This document shows, one piece after another, positions 42,480 through 55,469 of a stretch of DNA of 64,000 bases (position 1 is its first letter; the number at the start of each line of letters is the position of its first letter). The position numbers and the translations under genes are program-made. The DNA comes from CAWHNT01 sp963830775 (lineage in GTDB: Bacteria > Pseudomonadota > Alphaproteobacteria > Geminicoccales > Geminicoccaceae). The notes below the pieces were generated by a model that saw nothing but the letters and a program-made list of their open reading frames with translations, made no database searches and had not been told where the DNA came from. Location: contig CAWHNT010000009.1 in the NCBI GenBank assembly GCA_963830775.1, forward strand, positions 1-64,000. Direction: 5' to 3'.

Positions 42480-43353
42480 GATCGAAGCGGGCCCGCAGGC
42501 CTGCTGCCGCCGCATCGATGAAGAGCCGCACCTTCGGCGACGGATGGCGGCCGGCGGGATGGACGAGCTGGATCGGCACGAGTGCCGGCTCGAAGGCTTC
42601 GAGCACCAGGAGCAGCCGGCCCTCCGCCAGAGCCGCCTCGGCCTGGTAGGAGAGGACGCGCACGAGGCCCAGCCCCGCCACGGCCGCATCCACCGCCGCC
42701 TCGGCCGTCGAGACGCTGAGCCGCGGCCGGACGGCGACATTGACCTCCCCGAAGCGCCAGTGATCGGCCGTGCCCTCGAAGGTGATGCAGCTGTGCGAGG
42801 GCAGCTCCTGCGGGCTCGAAGGCGTGCCGTTCGCGGCCAGGTAGCCTGGGCTGGCGCAGACCAGGCGGCGGAGGCCGCCGACCCGGACCGCGCGGAGCGA
42901 CGAATCCGGCATCCGGCCGATCCGCAGCCCGACATCGATGCCTTCCTCGACCAGGCTCACCACCCGGTCGAGCAGGAGCAGGCGGGCGCTGACCTTGGGG
43001 TGCTGGTCCAGGAAGCGCAGCAGCACCGGCAGCAGGTGCAGGCGGCCGAACACCACGGGTGCCGTCACGGTGAGCAGTCCCTGCGGGCCCGCCCCCTCGC
43101 TCGCGGCCGAGCTCTCGATCGCCTCGACCTCGGCCAGCACACGCCGGCAGCCCTCGAGCTGCCGCAGGCCCGCATCGGTCAGGGAGACGGCGCGGGTGGT
43201 ACGGTTCAGAAGGCGCGTGCCCAGCCGGCTTTCGAGAGCGCTGACCGCACGGGTCACCGCCGCCGGCGAACGTCGCAGCCTGCGCGCGGCAGCGACGAAG
43301 CTGGCCTCGTCCGCGACGGCGACGAAGGCGGCTATGGCATCAAGCCGGTCCAT
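42418..43353 (-). CDS. LysR-family transcriptional regulator
   Basis: This 311-residue LTTR has the HTH MDRLDAIAAFVAVADEASFV, AAARRLRRSPAAVTRAVSAL, ESRLGTRLLNRTTRAVSLT (residues 1-60), then a PBP2_CrgA-like effector domain (GLLTVTAPVVFGRLHLLPVL, EGIDVGLRIGRMPDSSL, RRLVCASPGYLA). It is transcribed away from the flavin-split-barrel gene across a 104-base gap containing a TTGCGCAA palindrome, so regulation of that neighbour is likely. The inducer is unknown. Confidence 0.92.
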   Translation of the reverse strand: MDRLDAIAAFVAVADEASFVAAARRLRRSPAAVTRAVSALESRLGTRLLNRTTRAVSLTDAGLRQLEGCRRVLAEVEAIESSAASEGAGPQGLLTVTAPVVFGRLHLLPVLLRFLDQHPKVSARLLLLDRVVSLVEEGIDVGLRIGRMPDSSLRAVRVGGLRRLVCASPGYLAANGTPSSPQELPSHSCITFEGTADHWRFGEVNVAVRPRLSVSTAEAAVDAAVAGLGLVRVLSYQAEAALAEGRLLLVLEAFEPALVPIQLVHPAGRHPSPKVRLFIDAAAAGLRARFDPTAASAARPSGRAGSPGATS

Positions 43354-43365
43354 CCCGATTGTTCC

Positions 43366-43377
43366 AATTTGCGCAAT
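43366..43377. promoter_or_regulatory. Palindrome in LysR/flavoprotein divergent promoter
   Basis: AATTTGCGCAAT contains the perfect palindrome TTGCGCAA 16 bases upstream of the LysR start. LysR-type sites are often AT-flanked dyads of this sort. Assignment is by position only. Confidence 0.35.
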
Positions 43378-44072
43378 AGAGTGCGCGAGACTGCGCTCAT
43401 TCCGGCATCAGCCGCAACGACCTACATGCGTTGGCGATCCAACGAACGGAGAGCGGCATGAGCACGCCTTCCAGCGACATCGCCTTCACGCCGACGGTCA
43501 AGGCGATCCAGGCCCGCCGGGGCTCGCGCGAGGCCTACGAGCGGCTGGAGCAGCGCGGCGGCTTCCGCAAGGGCATCACGCCCGAGCTCGCGGCCTTCAT
43601 CGCCGGGCTCGATTCCGTCTATCTCGGCACCGCCAGCGCCGACGGCCAGCCCTACATCCAGCACCGCGGCGGCCCCAAGGGCTTCCTCAAGGTGCTCGAC
43701 GAGCAGACCCTCGGGCTCGCCGACTACCGCGGCAACCGCCAGTACATCACGACCGGCAACCTCGCCGATAACCCGCGCGCGTTCCTCTTCCTCATGGACT
43801 ATGCGCGCCGGCGACGGATCAAGCTCTGGGGCCGGGCACGGACGGTGGAGGACGACCCCGCCCTGCTGGCCCGCGCTCTCCGATGCCGGACGGCGCCGCG
43901 GCCGAGCAGGCGATCCTGTTCGAGGTCGAGGCCTGGGACATCAACTGCCCGCAGCACATCCCGCAGAAGATCGACGCGGACGACGTCGCCGCCGTGGTGG
44001 CACGGCTCCAGGGCCGGATCGAGGAGCTGGAACGCATCGTGTCAGCGACCCGATCCGACCCCGCCGAGGAGG

Positions 44073-48606
<4,534 letters not shown>

Positions 48607-48617
48607 CTCGGGCCTCC

Positions 48618-50069
48618 TCAGGATGCGAGGGCCAGCGCCGGGCGCTCGGCCGCCCGTGCGGTGAGATAACGATGGATGCCGGCGGCGGCGTCACGGCCGT
48701 CGCGGGCACCCCAGACCACGAGCGAGGCGCCGCGGACGATGTCGCCGCCGGCGAACACGCCGGGCAGGCTGGTCATCATCGTGTCCCAGTCGACCGTGAC
48801 CGTGCCCCAGCGGCTGAGCTTCAGGCGCGGCTCGCCGAAGAGGCCGCCCAGGTCCTCGGGGTCGAAGCCCAGCGCGTTGACGACGAGATCCGCTTCCAGG
48901 CGGAAGCCGGAGCCCGGCACGATCTCCGGCGCCTGCCGGCCGCTGGCGTCGGGGGCACCCAGGCGCATCCGCACCGCACGCACGCCCTCGATCCGGCCGT
49001 TGCCGAGGAAGGCCTCGGGCGCCGAGAGCCAGACGAACTCGACCCCCTCCTCCTCGGCGTGCTGCACCTCGCGCATCGAGCCCGGCATGTTGGCCTTGTC
49101 GCGACGGTAGAGGCACTGCACCGAGACGGCACCCTGGCGGATCGCCGTGCGCACGCAGTCCATGGCCGTGTCGCCGCCGCCCACCACGACGACGCGCTTG
49201 CCGGTGGCATTCAGCATGCCGCTGTCGAAGTCGGGGACGGAATCGCCCATGCCCTTGCGGTTGCTGGCGGTGAGATAGGCCAGCGCCGGCACCACCCCGC
49301 TCAGCCCCACGCCAGGCAACTGCAGAGCCCGGGCCCGGTAGACGCCGGTGGCGATGAAAAGGGCATCGTGCCGCGCGTAGAGCTCGGCGAAGCCCGGCCC
49401 GCGCCCGCCCACGTCACGGTTGAGGTGGATCCGCGCACCGCTTTCCTGAAGGAGGCCGGTGCGGCGCTCGACCACCTGCTTCTCGAGCTTGAAGCCCGGG
49501 ATGCCGTACATCAGGAGTCCGCCGGCACGGTCGTAGCGATCGTACAGATCGATCTGGTAGCCGTGCTTCCTGAGCTCGGCCGCGACCGAGAGTCCGGCGG
49601 GACCGGTGCCGATCACCCCGACCGAGAAGTCCAGCTCGCGATGCGGACGGATCGGCTGCACCCAGCCGCGCTCGAAGGCGGTGTCGGAGATGTAGCGCTC
49701 GACGGCACCGATCGTGACCGTGCCGTGCCCCGCCTGCTCGATGACGCAGTTGCCCTCGCAGAGCCGGTCCTGCGGGCAGATCCGGCCGCAGATCTCGGGC
49801 AGGAAGCTCGTGCGGTTGGAGAGCTCGTAGGCTTCCTCAAGGCGGCCTTCCGCCGTCAGCCGCAGCCAGTCCGGGATGTGGTTGTGCAGCGGGCAGTGGA
49901 CCTGACAGAACGGCACCCCGCACTGCTCGCAGCGCGAGGCCTGCTCGGCAGCCCCGGGCGGCTGGAAGCTGTCATAGATCTCGCGGAAGTCGCTCGTCCG
50001 CTGCTCAGCGCCACGCTTCTCCGGCATGCGCTGCCCGATGCTGACGAACTGCATCATCTTGGCGGGCAT
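48618..50069 (-). CDS. gltD: Glutamate synthase (NADPH) small subunit
   Basis: This 483-residue flavoprotein passes electrons from NADPH to GltB. N-terminal 4Fe-4S cysteines are in CEQCGVPFCQVHCPLHNHIP and CGRICPQDRLCEGNC. The FAD fold is GVIGTGPAGLSVAAEL and the NADPH fold is VVVVGGGDTAMDCVRTAIRQ, with GVFAGGDIVRGASLVVW at the end. It is first in the gltD-gltB unit and 11 bases separate it from gltB. The 157 bases upstream should hold the promoter. Confidence 0.95.
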   Translation of the reverse strand: MPAKMMQFVSIGQRMPEKRGAEQRTSDFREIYDSFQPPGAAEQASRCEQCGVPFCQVHCPLHNHIPDWLRLTAEGRLEEAYELSNRTSFLPEICGRICPQDRLCEGNCVIEQAGHGTVTIGAVERYISDTAFERGWVQPIRPHRELDFSVGVIGTGPAGLSVAAELRKHGYQIDLYDRYDRAGGLLMYGIPGFKLEKQVVERRTGLLQESGARIHLNRDVGGRGPGFAELYARHDALFIATGVYRARALQLPGVGLSGVVPALAYLTASNRKGMGDSVPDFDSGMLNATGKRVVVVGGGDTAMDCVRTAIRQGAVSVQCLYRRDKANMPGSMREVQHAEEEGVEFVWLSAPEAFLGNGRIEGVRAVRMRLGAPDASGRQAPEIVPGSGFRLEADLVVNALGFDPEDLGGLFGEPRLKLSRWGTVTVDWDTMMTSLPGVFAGGDIVRGASLVVWGARDGRDAAAGIHRYLTARAAERPALALAS

Positions 50070-50226
50070 CAGGCGGCCTCCGAGGTATTTTTGTGCGCCG
50101 ACGGCCCTCGCGGCGCCCCATGCTCGGGTTCCGTCGTGGCGAGGATATAAAGGAGAGTTAGGAACGCGTCCAGATCAGGTTCGCTCAGTTAGTCCCAATT
50201 CTGGTACTTTTTTCTGCCCTCGCCCA

Positions 50227-50952
50227 CTATGTCGCAGCGCCATCTGCGCTGCCAGCCCGCAAACCATATCGAAACGAATGCATTTTGGTCCCATTTTGGG
50301 ACACTCCCGGGCGATCAATGCCGGCGCTCAGTGGCCAAGCCGTCAGAGCGGTCTCGAGAGCTTCCTCCGGAAGATCGAACCGAACGCCACTCGCAAGCAC
50401 CAGCATGTCGATGGCCGCAAGCAGCGCGATCGTACCAAGCAAGGCGCGGGCCACGTGGCGCTCGGGGAGCGGGCTCCCCCGAGCGGCGGGGAGGACCAGC
50501 AGGGCGGCGATGAGGGCAAGGCCCGCACCCGCCAGGAGCTTCCCGGCCAGGATCGCGGGCGGCCCGACCGCATGGGGAGCAAGGCCGCGCGCCACGACGA
50601 CGGCAAACCGGGGCAGCACGGCCAGCAGGTCCGCCGACGCGAGCACGGCAGCCGCCAGCGCAGCAAGCGCCGTGGCCACGTTGCGCCCGCGGGCCGCCGC
50701 CAGCGCAAGAAGGAGTGCGGCACCGGCGAGCTGCCCCGGTGCCAGCAGGCCGAACGGAGCCGCATCCGCCGAGGCGAGCACCATCTGCTGCAGCCCGTGC
50801 CCGCGCTGCCGGGCCTCCAGGACTCCGCCCAGGACGTGAACGAGCAGGAAGCCCAGATCGAGCAGCAGGATCAGCTCGAGCGCCGCCCGCCCCCGCATGC
50901 CGCTGCCGGCGGCCGGAGCCGCACCCACCCTCATCTCGGCCCCATCTCCCAC
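50227..50952 (-). CDS. Hypothetical polytopic membrane protein
   Basis: This 241-residue protein is not recognised. It has about five or six hydrophobic stretches: ALELILLLDLGFLLVHVLGG, GQLAGAALLLALAAARG, ALAALAAAVLASADLLAVL, ILAGKLLAGAGLALIAALLV and ALLGTIALLAAIDMLVLASG. The tail after DLPEEALETALTAW is polar and visibly less GC-rich, and contains a six-pair hairpin (GTCCCA-TTT-TGGGAC, 50288-50302). It lies between the NDUFA9-like gene and gltD on the same strand. Third-base GC bias supports coding. No function is proposed. Confidence 0.6.
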   Translation of the reverse strand: MGDGAEMRVGAAPAAGSGMRGRAALELILLLDLGFLLVHVLGGVLEARQRGHGLQQMVLASADAAPFGLLAPGQLAGAALLLALAAARGRNVATALAALAAAVLASADLLAVLPRFAVVVARGLAPHAVGPPAILAGKLLAGAGLALIAALLVLPAARGSPLPERHVARALLGTIALLAAIDMLVLASGVRFDLPEEALETALTAWPLSAGIDRPGVSQNGTKMHSFRYGLRAGSADGAAT

Positions 50953-50999
50953 CAGCAGGGCCCAGCATGACGATGGCGGATGAAAATAGGGTTAAGCGC

Positions 51000-51942
51000 T
51001 CAGGCGATCGGCAGCCGGTTCGGGAAGCGGCCGTAGGCGCGGATATAGGTGGGCACCACGGTCTCCAGCGGTGTCGGCTGGATGCCGAGCTCGGCCAGGC
51101 CAGGGGCACCCTCGGCCACCACATTGTCGCGCTTGAGCAGCTCCACCTGGTCCGGCGTGAGCGGCGGCTCCGGCAGGAGCTGGAGCAGGCGGGCCTGCAG
51201 GCTCGCGGCGCCGAACGGCAGGGTCACGAGCAGCCGGCGGCGCCCGACCATCTTGAGGATCAGCTCCATGAGCTCGCGGAAGGTGTAGACCGTGGGCCCG
51301 CCGAGCTCGAAGGTCCGGCCGGCATGGTTGCCGTCGCCGAGCGCGGTCACGATCGCGGAGGCCACGTCGCCGACATGGACCGGCTGGAACCTCGTATGGC
51401 CACCGCCGACCAGCGGCAGGACCGGCATGATCTGGGCCATGCGCGCGAACCGGTTGAAGAAGCCGTCCTCGGGCCCGAACACGATGCTTGGGCGGACGAT
51501 CACGGCTTGCGGGAAGGCGGCGCGGACGTTGGCCTCCCCTTGCGCCTTGGTGCGGCCGTAGAGGCTGGGCGAGGCCGGATCGGCCCCGATCGCCGACATC
51601 TGCACCAGCCGCAGCGCTCCGGCGGCCTTGGCCGCGGCCGCGATCTCGCCCGGGCAGGCGGGCCTGCACCGCCTCGAACTCGCCGGCACGGCGCTCGAAC
51701 AGGATGCCGATCAGGTTCACGACATCGCTGCTGCCGGCCACCATCCGGGCCACCGAAGCGGGCCCGGGCTCCCACGGCTCGAGCACGATCTGGCCCACCG
51801 CCCCCATGGGCTTGAGGAACATGGCCCGGTTGGGCTCGCGTGAGGGCACCCTGATCGTGGCACCCAGCTCGGCCAGCCGCTTCACCACATAGCGGCCGAT
51901 AAAGCCCGAGCCGCCGAAGACGGTGACCACCTTGTCGCGCAT
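51000..51942 (-). pseudogene. NDUFA9-like NAD(P)-binding Rossmann protein, one frameshift
   Basis: This is an atypical short-chain dehydrogenase of the complex I NDUFA9-like family common in alphaproteobacteria. The start MRDKVVTVFGGSGFIGRYVV has the GxxGxxG nucleotide fold and a strong ribosome site (GGGAGG). It is followed by SSDVVNLIGILFERRAGEFE. The frame slips near 51655; the rest continues as LVQMSAIGADPASPSLYGRT, KAQGEANVRAAFPQAVIVRP, and GPTVYTFRELMELILKM. The Y..K pair (LYGRTKAQ) is present. The total would be about 314 residues. An envelope or quinone-binding role is inferred from the family. Confidence 0.85.
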
Positions 51943-52067
51943 GATTCCTCCCAGGAGCCGCTGGCGGGGGCGGCCGCGACCACCTGCCGCGAGGGTGAAG
52001 CGTCCGGCCGACCTCACATAATCGCGTTGACGGCCATTGCCGAGGCTCATACACGTCGCGGGGCCGT

Positions 52068-52154
52068 GCCCAGGTGGCGGAATTGGTAGACGCGCAGGTT
52101 TCAGGTACCTGTGGCCCACAAGCCGTGGAGGTTCGAGTCCTCTCCTGGGCACCA
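52068..52154 (+). tRNA. tRNA-Leu (anticodon CAG)
   Basis: This is an 87-base class II tRNA with an encoded CCA. The acceptor stem GCCCAGG pairs with CCTGGGC, discriminator A. The D region GGCGGAATTGGTAGACGC is typical of Leu. The anticodon arm CAGGT-TTCAGGT-ACCTG reads CAG, a long variable arm follows, and the T arm GAGGTTCGAGTCCTC is canonical. It stands alone between two divergent genes. Confidence 0.96.
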
Positions 52155-52230
52155 CTCCCCGCGGCCGTTCAGCCGATCTTAACCAAATGCGAGTAGCGTC
52201 CCGCTATCTGCTCGCCAGCTGACGGCAATC

Positions 52231-52842
52231 ATGAACATCGAGCTGCATCAGGGCGACCTGCCCGACCATCTGACGCTGGGCGAGGTCGTCGCGGTCGATA
52301 CCGAGACGATGGGCCTGAAGCCCGAGCGCGACCGCCTGTGCGTCGTCCAGCTGAGCGACGGCGACGGCACCGCGCACCTGGTCCAGCTCCAGCCCGGCGG
52401 CTACCGTACACCCAACCTCAACGCCCTGCTCGCGGATCCCGACCGGCTCAAGCTCTTTCATTACGCCCGCTTCGACCTCGCCATGCTGCGCCGGTTCCTG
52501 GGTGTGGCCTGCGGCCCGGTCTACTGCACCAAGATCGCTTCCAGGCTCGCCCGCACCTATACCGACCGGCACGGGCTCAAGGACCTCGTGCGCGAGCTCC
52601 TGGGGGTCGAGCTCGACAAGACCGAGCAGAGCTCGGACTGGGGTGCGCCGGCCTTGAGTGAGACCCAGCTCCGCTATGCCGCGCGCGATGTGGCCCACCT
52701 GCACGAGATCCGCGCCCGCCTCGATGCGATGCTGGAGCGCGAGGGCCGCAGCCATCTCGCGGCCGCCTGCTTCGCCTTCCTGCCGGTCCGGGCCGAGCTC
52801 GACCTTGCCGGCTGGGCCGAGCAGGACCTGTTCGCGCATTGA
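52231..52842 (+). CDS. rnd: Ribonuclease D-like 3'-5' exonuclease
   Basis: This 203-residue protein contains only the DEDD exonuclease domain. Motif I is VAVDTETMGL (Asp23, Glu25), motif II is LKLFHYARFDLAMLRRFLG, and motif III is QLRYAARDVAHLHEIRARLD with the DEDDy Tyr/Asp. The HRDC domains of E. coli RNase D are absent, as usual for the short alphaproteobacterial form. A likely role is tRNA 3'-end trimming. It begins the conserved rnd-kdsD-lpt-rpoN gene order and follows the tRNA-Leu gene. Confidence 0.9.
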   Translation: MNIELHQGDLPDHLTLGEVVAVDTETMGLKPERDRLCVVQLSDGDGTAHLVQLQPGGYRTPNLNALLADPDRLKLFHYARFDLAMLRRFLGVACGPVYCTKIASRLARTYTDRHGLKDLVRELLGVELDKTEQSSDWGAPALSETQLRYAARDVAHLHEIRARLDAMLEREGRSHLAAACFAFLPVRAELDLAGWAEQDLFAH

Positions 52843-52947
52843 GCCCTGCATGACGCTGCCCACCCCTCCGCGCTCGCTCGTTGACGGCCGGGTGGCCCCG
52901 CCGGATACTCCGCCGCCGTGCCGAGCCGCCATAGGCACCTCGCAAGG

Positions 52948-54012
52948 ATGGCGGCAAGCGAGGCCGGACGGGCCTCGAGCCGGATGGGAAGCAACGTGAC
53001 TGGCGAGCGCGCAAGCGCGCGACGGCTGCCTGACGCGGCCGGCGCGGACGAGGGGCCGAGCCCGGCGGTAGCCAGCGCTCGCCGGGTGATCACGGCCGAG
53101 GCCGACGCGCTCCGGCTCATGGCGCACCGGATCGGGGCCGACTTCGCCGCCGTGGTCGACCGGCTGGCAGCGGTGCCGGGCCGGGTCGTGGTCACCGGCA
53201 TGGGCAAGAGCGGCCATGTCGCGCGCAAGATCGCGGCCACGCTGGCCTCCACCGGCACCCCCGCCCTCTTCGTCCACCCGGCCGAGGCCAGCCACGGCGA
53301 TCTCGGCATGATCACCGCCCAGGACGCGGTGATCGCACTTTCGAATTCGGGCGAGACGCCGGAGCTGCGCGACCTCGTCCTCTACACCCGCCGCTTCGGC
53401 ATCCCGCTGGTCGCCATCGTCGGCCGGCAGCGGAGCACGCTCGGCGACGATGCGGACGAGGCGCTGATCCTGCCCGAGCTGCGCGAGGCCTGCCCGATGG
53501 GCCTGGCCCCCACCACCTCGACCACCTGCATGCTGGCGCTGGGCGATGCCATCGCGGTGGCCCTGCTCGAGCGGCGTGGCTTCTCCGCCAACGACTTCGC
53601 CACCTTCCATCCGGGCGGGAAGCTGGGCAGCCGGCTCCTGCGGGTCGAGCAGCTCATGCACAAGGCACCGGAGCTGCCGCTGGTGACGCCCGAGGCCAGC
53701 ATGGGCGAGGCCGTCCTGGAGATGAGCGACAAGCGCCTGGGCTGCGTCGGCGTCGTCGAGGACGGCAGGCTGGTCGGCATCGTCACCGACGGCGATCTCC
53801 GCCGCCACATGCGGCCCGATATCCTGGAGCGGCCGGTCCGCGAGGTGATGAGCCGGCACCCGCGCACGATCGGGGCCCGCGCCCTCGCGGTCGAGGCGGT
53901 GGCCGCCATGAACGGCGGCGGACGACCCGTCACCGTCCTCTTCGTCGTCGAGAGCGAGCGCCCGATCGGAGCGCTCCATCTGCACGACTGCCTCAAGGCC
54001 GGGATCGTGTGA
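52948..54012 (+). CDS. kdsD: Arabinose-5-phosphate isomerase (KdsD/KpsF)
   Basis: This enzyme makes D-arabinose 5-phosphate, the KDO precursor. A SIS domain holds VVVTGMGKSGHVARKIAATL, ASTGTPALFVHPAEASHGDL and VIALSNSGETPELRDL, and FATFHPGGKLGSRLLRVEQL follows. Two CBS repeats (VGVVEDGRLVGIVTDGDLRR and the C-terminal segment) complete it. The start is uncertain: GTG 52918, ATG 52948 or ATG 52984, since homology begins only at SARRVITAEADAL. Its stop overlaps the GTG of lptA. It acts upstream of kdsB. Confidence 0.92.
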   Translation: MAASEAGRASSRMGSNVTGERASARRLPDAAGADEGPSPAVASARRVITAEADALRLMAHRIGADFAAVVDRLAAVPGRVVVTGMGKSGHVARKIAATLASTGTPALFVHPAEASHGDLGMITAQDAVIALSNSGETPELRDLVLYTRRFGIPLVAIVGRQRSTLGDDADEALILPELREACPMGLAPTTSTTCMLALGDAIAVALLERRGFSANDFATFHPGGKLGSRLLRVEQLMHKAPELPLVTPEASMGEAVLEMSDKRLGCVGVVEDGRLVGIVTDGDLRRHMRPDILERPVREVMSRHPRTIGARALAVEAVAAMNGGGRPVTVLFVVESERPIGALHLHDCLKAGIV

Positions 54013-54651
54013 GCCAGACCATGCGCCAACCCAGCTCCCGATCGCGCTCGCAGGCTGGGCTTCGGCCTGCTGCTCGCGTTCCTTCTCCTGGCCGGCCTTC
54101 TCCTGGCCGACAGTGCGGTGGCCCAGCAGCAGCCTCAACAGCAGACCCAGCCGCAACGCAAGGCGGCACAGGAGGACGACCCGGTCGAGATCGTCTCCGA
54201 TTCGCTCGTGGTCGAGCAGGAGAAGCAGCTCGCCACCTTCACGGGCAATGTCGACGCCGTCCAGGGCGAGATGCGGCTGCGGGCGGACAAGCTGCTCGTC
54301 TACTATCAGGAGGACAACGAGCAGGCGGGTGCTGCCCAACCCGCCGGCGGCGATCAGGCCATCCAGCGGATCGAGGCCATGGGCAACGTGTTCGTCACCC
54401 GGCCCGGCGAGACGGCCAAGGGCGACAACGGCACCTACCAGCCGGCCACGGGCGACGTCACGCTCGACGGCAATGTCGTGCTCACCCGCGGGCAGAACGT
54501 GATCCGCGGCGCCCGCCTGCTCTCCAACCGGCGCACCGGCCAGTCGACGGTCTATGCCGCGGCACCGGGCTCCATCGGCAAGCCGGAGCAGCGGGTCCGG
54601 GCCCTGTTCAAGCCCGAAAGCCGGCCGCAGCAGCCGGCCCGGAAGCCGTGA
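54009..54651 (+). CDS. lptA: LPS transport periplasmic protein LptA (OstA), frameshift in the signal region
   Basis: LptA bridges the periplasm for LPS export. The mature OstA-fold part is DPVEIVSDSLVVEQEKQLAT, FTGNVDAVQGEMRLRADKLL, RIEAMGNVFVTRPGETAKGD and VTLDGNVVLTRGQNVIRGAR. A clear signal peptide (RLGFGLLLAFLLLAGLLLAD, SAVAQ) lies just upstream in frame but lacks a start. The GTG at 54009 (MSQTMRQPSSRSRS) overlapping the kdsD stop is one frame away. One indel near 54050 joins them into a protein of about 213 residues. As written only a leaderless form from GTG 54118 is open. Confidence 0.88.
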
Positions 54652-55460
54652 CCGTCTCGCTCGACCGCGATCTCATGCCGCCAGGCATCGCGCCGCAGCT
54701 CGTCGCACGTCCGGAGCGGTTCCTGCCGCCGCCGGCCCAGGCCGAGCTCGGTGCCTACAATCTGGGCAAACGCTACCGCACCCGGCCCGTCCTCCAGGAC
54801 GTGTCGCTGCACCTTGCCCGCGGCGAGGCCGTGGGCCTGCTCGGGCCCAACGGGGCCGGCAAGACCACCTGCTTCTATATCATCACCGGCCTGATCGCGG
54901 CCGACCGCGGCCAGGTCGTCCTGGACGGCCAGGACATCACCCGCCTGCCCATGCACCGCCGGGCCAGGGCCGGCATCGGCTACCTGCCGCAGGAGGCCTC
55001 GGTGTTCCGCGGCCTCACGGTCGAGCAGAACATCCTGGCCGTGCTCGAGCTGCACGAGCGCGACCGCGAGCAGCGGCGTGCCCGCTGCGAGCAGCTCCTG
55101 CGCGAGTTCGACCTCGTCCGCGTTCGCTCGACGCTGGCCATCGCCCTTTCCGGCGGCGAGCGGCGACGCACCGAGATCGCGCGCGCCCTGGCCTCGGACC
55201 CGAGCTTCGTCCTCCTGGACGAGCCCTTGGCCGGCATCGACCCCATCAACGTGACGGAGATCAGGCACCTTGTCGGCCATCTCAAGGACCGGGGGCTGGG
55301 CGTGCTGATCACCGACCACAATGTCCGCGACATGCTGGAGATCATCGACCGCGCCTATATCCTGCACGAGGGCCGGGTCCTGTTCGAGGGCACGCCGTCC
55401 GAGATCGTGGCCGATCCAGCGGTGCGGCGCGTCTATCTCGGCGACCGTTTCAGTCTCTGA
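54648..55460 (+). CDS. lptB: LPS export ABC transporter ATPase LptB
   Basis: This 270-residue cytosolic ATPase drives LptFG. It has an N-terminal extension of about 35 residues, then LGAYNLGKRYRTRPVLQDVS, Walker A GLLGPNGAGKTTCFYIITGL, the Q-loop YLPQEASVFRGLTVEQN, signature LSGGERRRTEIARALAS, Walker B FVLLDEPLAGIDPINV and the switch ITDHNVRDMLEI, all LptB hallmarks. It begins with GTG overlapping the lptA stop; an ATG nine codons later is an alternative. lptC, usually near lptA, is not present in the block. Confidence 0.94.
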   Translation: MTVSLDRDLMPPGIAPQLVARPERFLPPPAQAELGAYNLGKRYRTRPVLQDVSLHLARGEAVGLLGPNGAGKTTCFYIITGLIAADRGQVVLDGQDITRLPMHRRARAGIGYLPQEASVFRGLTVEQNILAVLELHERDREQRRARCEQLLREFDLVRVRSTLAIALSGGERRRTEIARALASDPSFVLLDEPLAGIDPINVTEIRHLVGHLKDRGLGVLITDHNVRDMLEIIDRAYILHEGRVLFEGTPSEIVADPAVRRVYLGDRFSL

Positions 55461-55469
55461 GCCCTGACC

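Noticed and set aside
50288..50302. GTCCCA-TTT-TGGGAC hairpin
   Set aside because: It lies inside a predicted coding frame and lacks a U-tract on either strand, so I do not call it a terminator.
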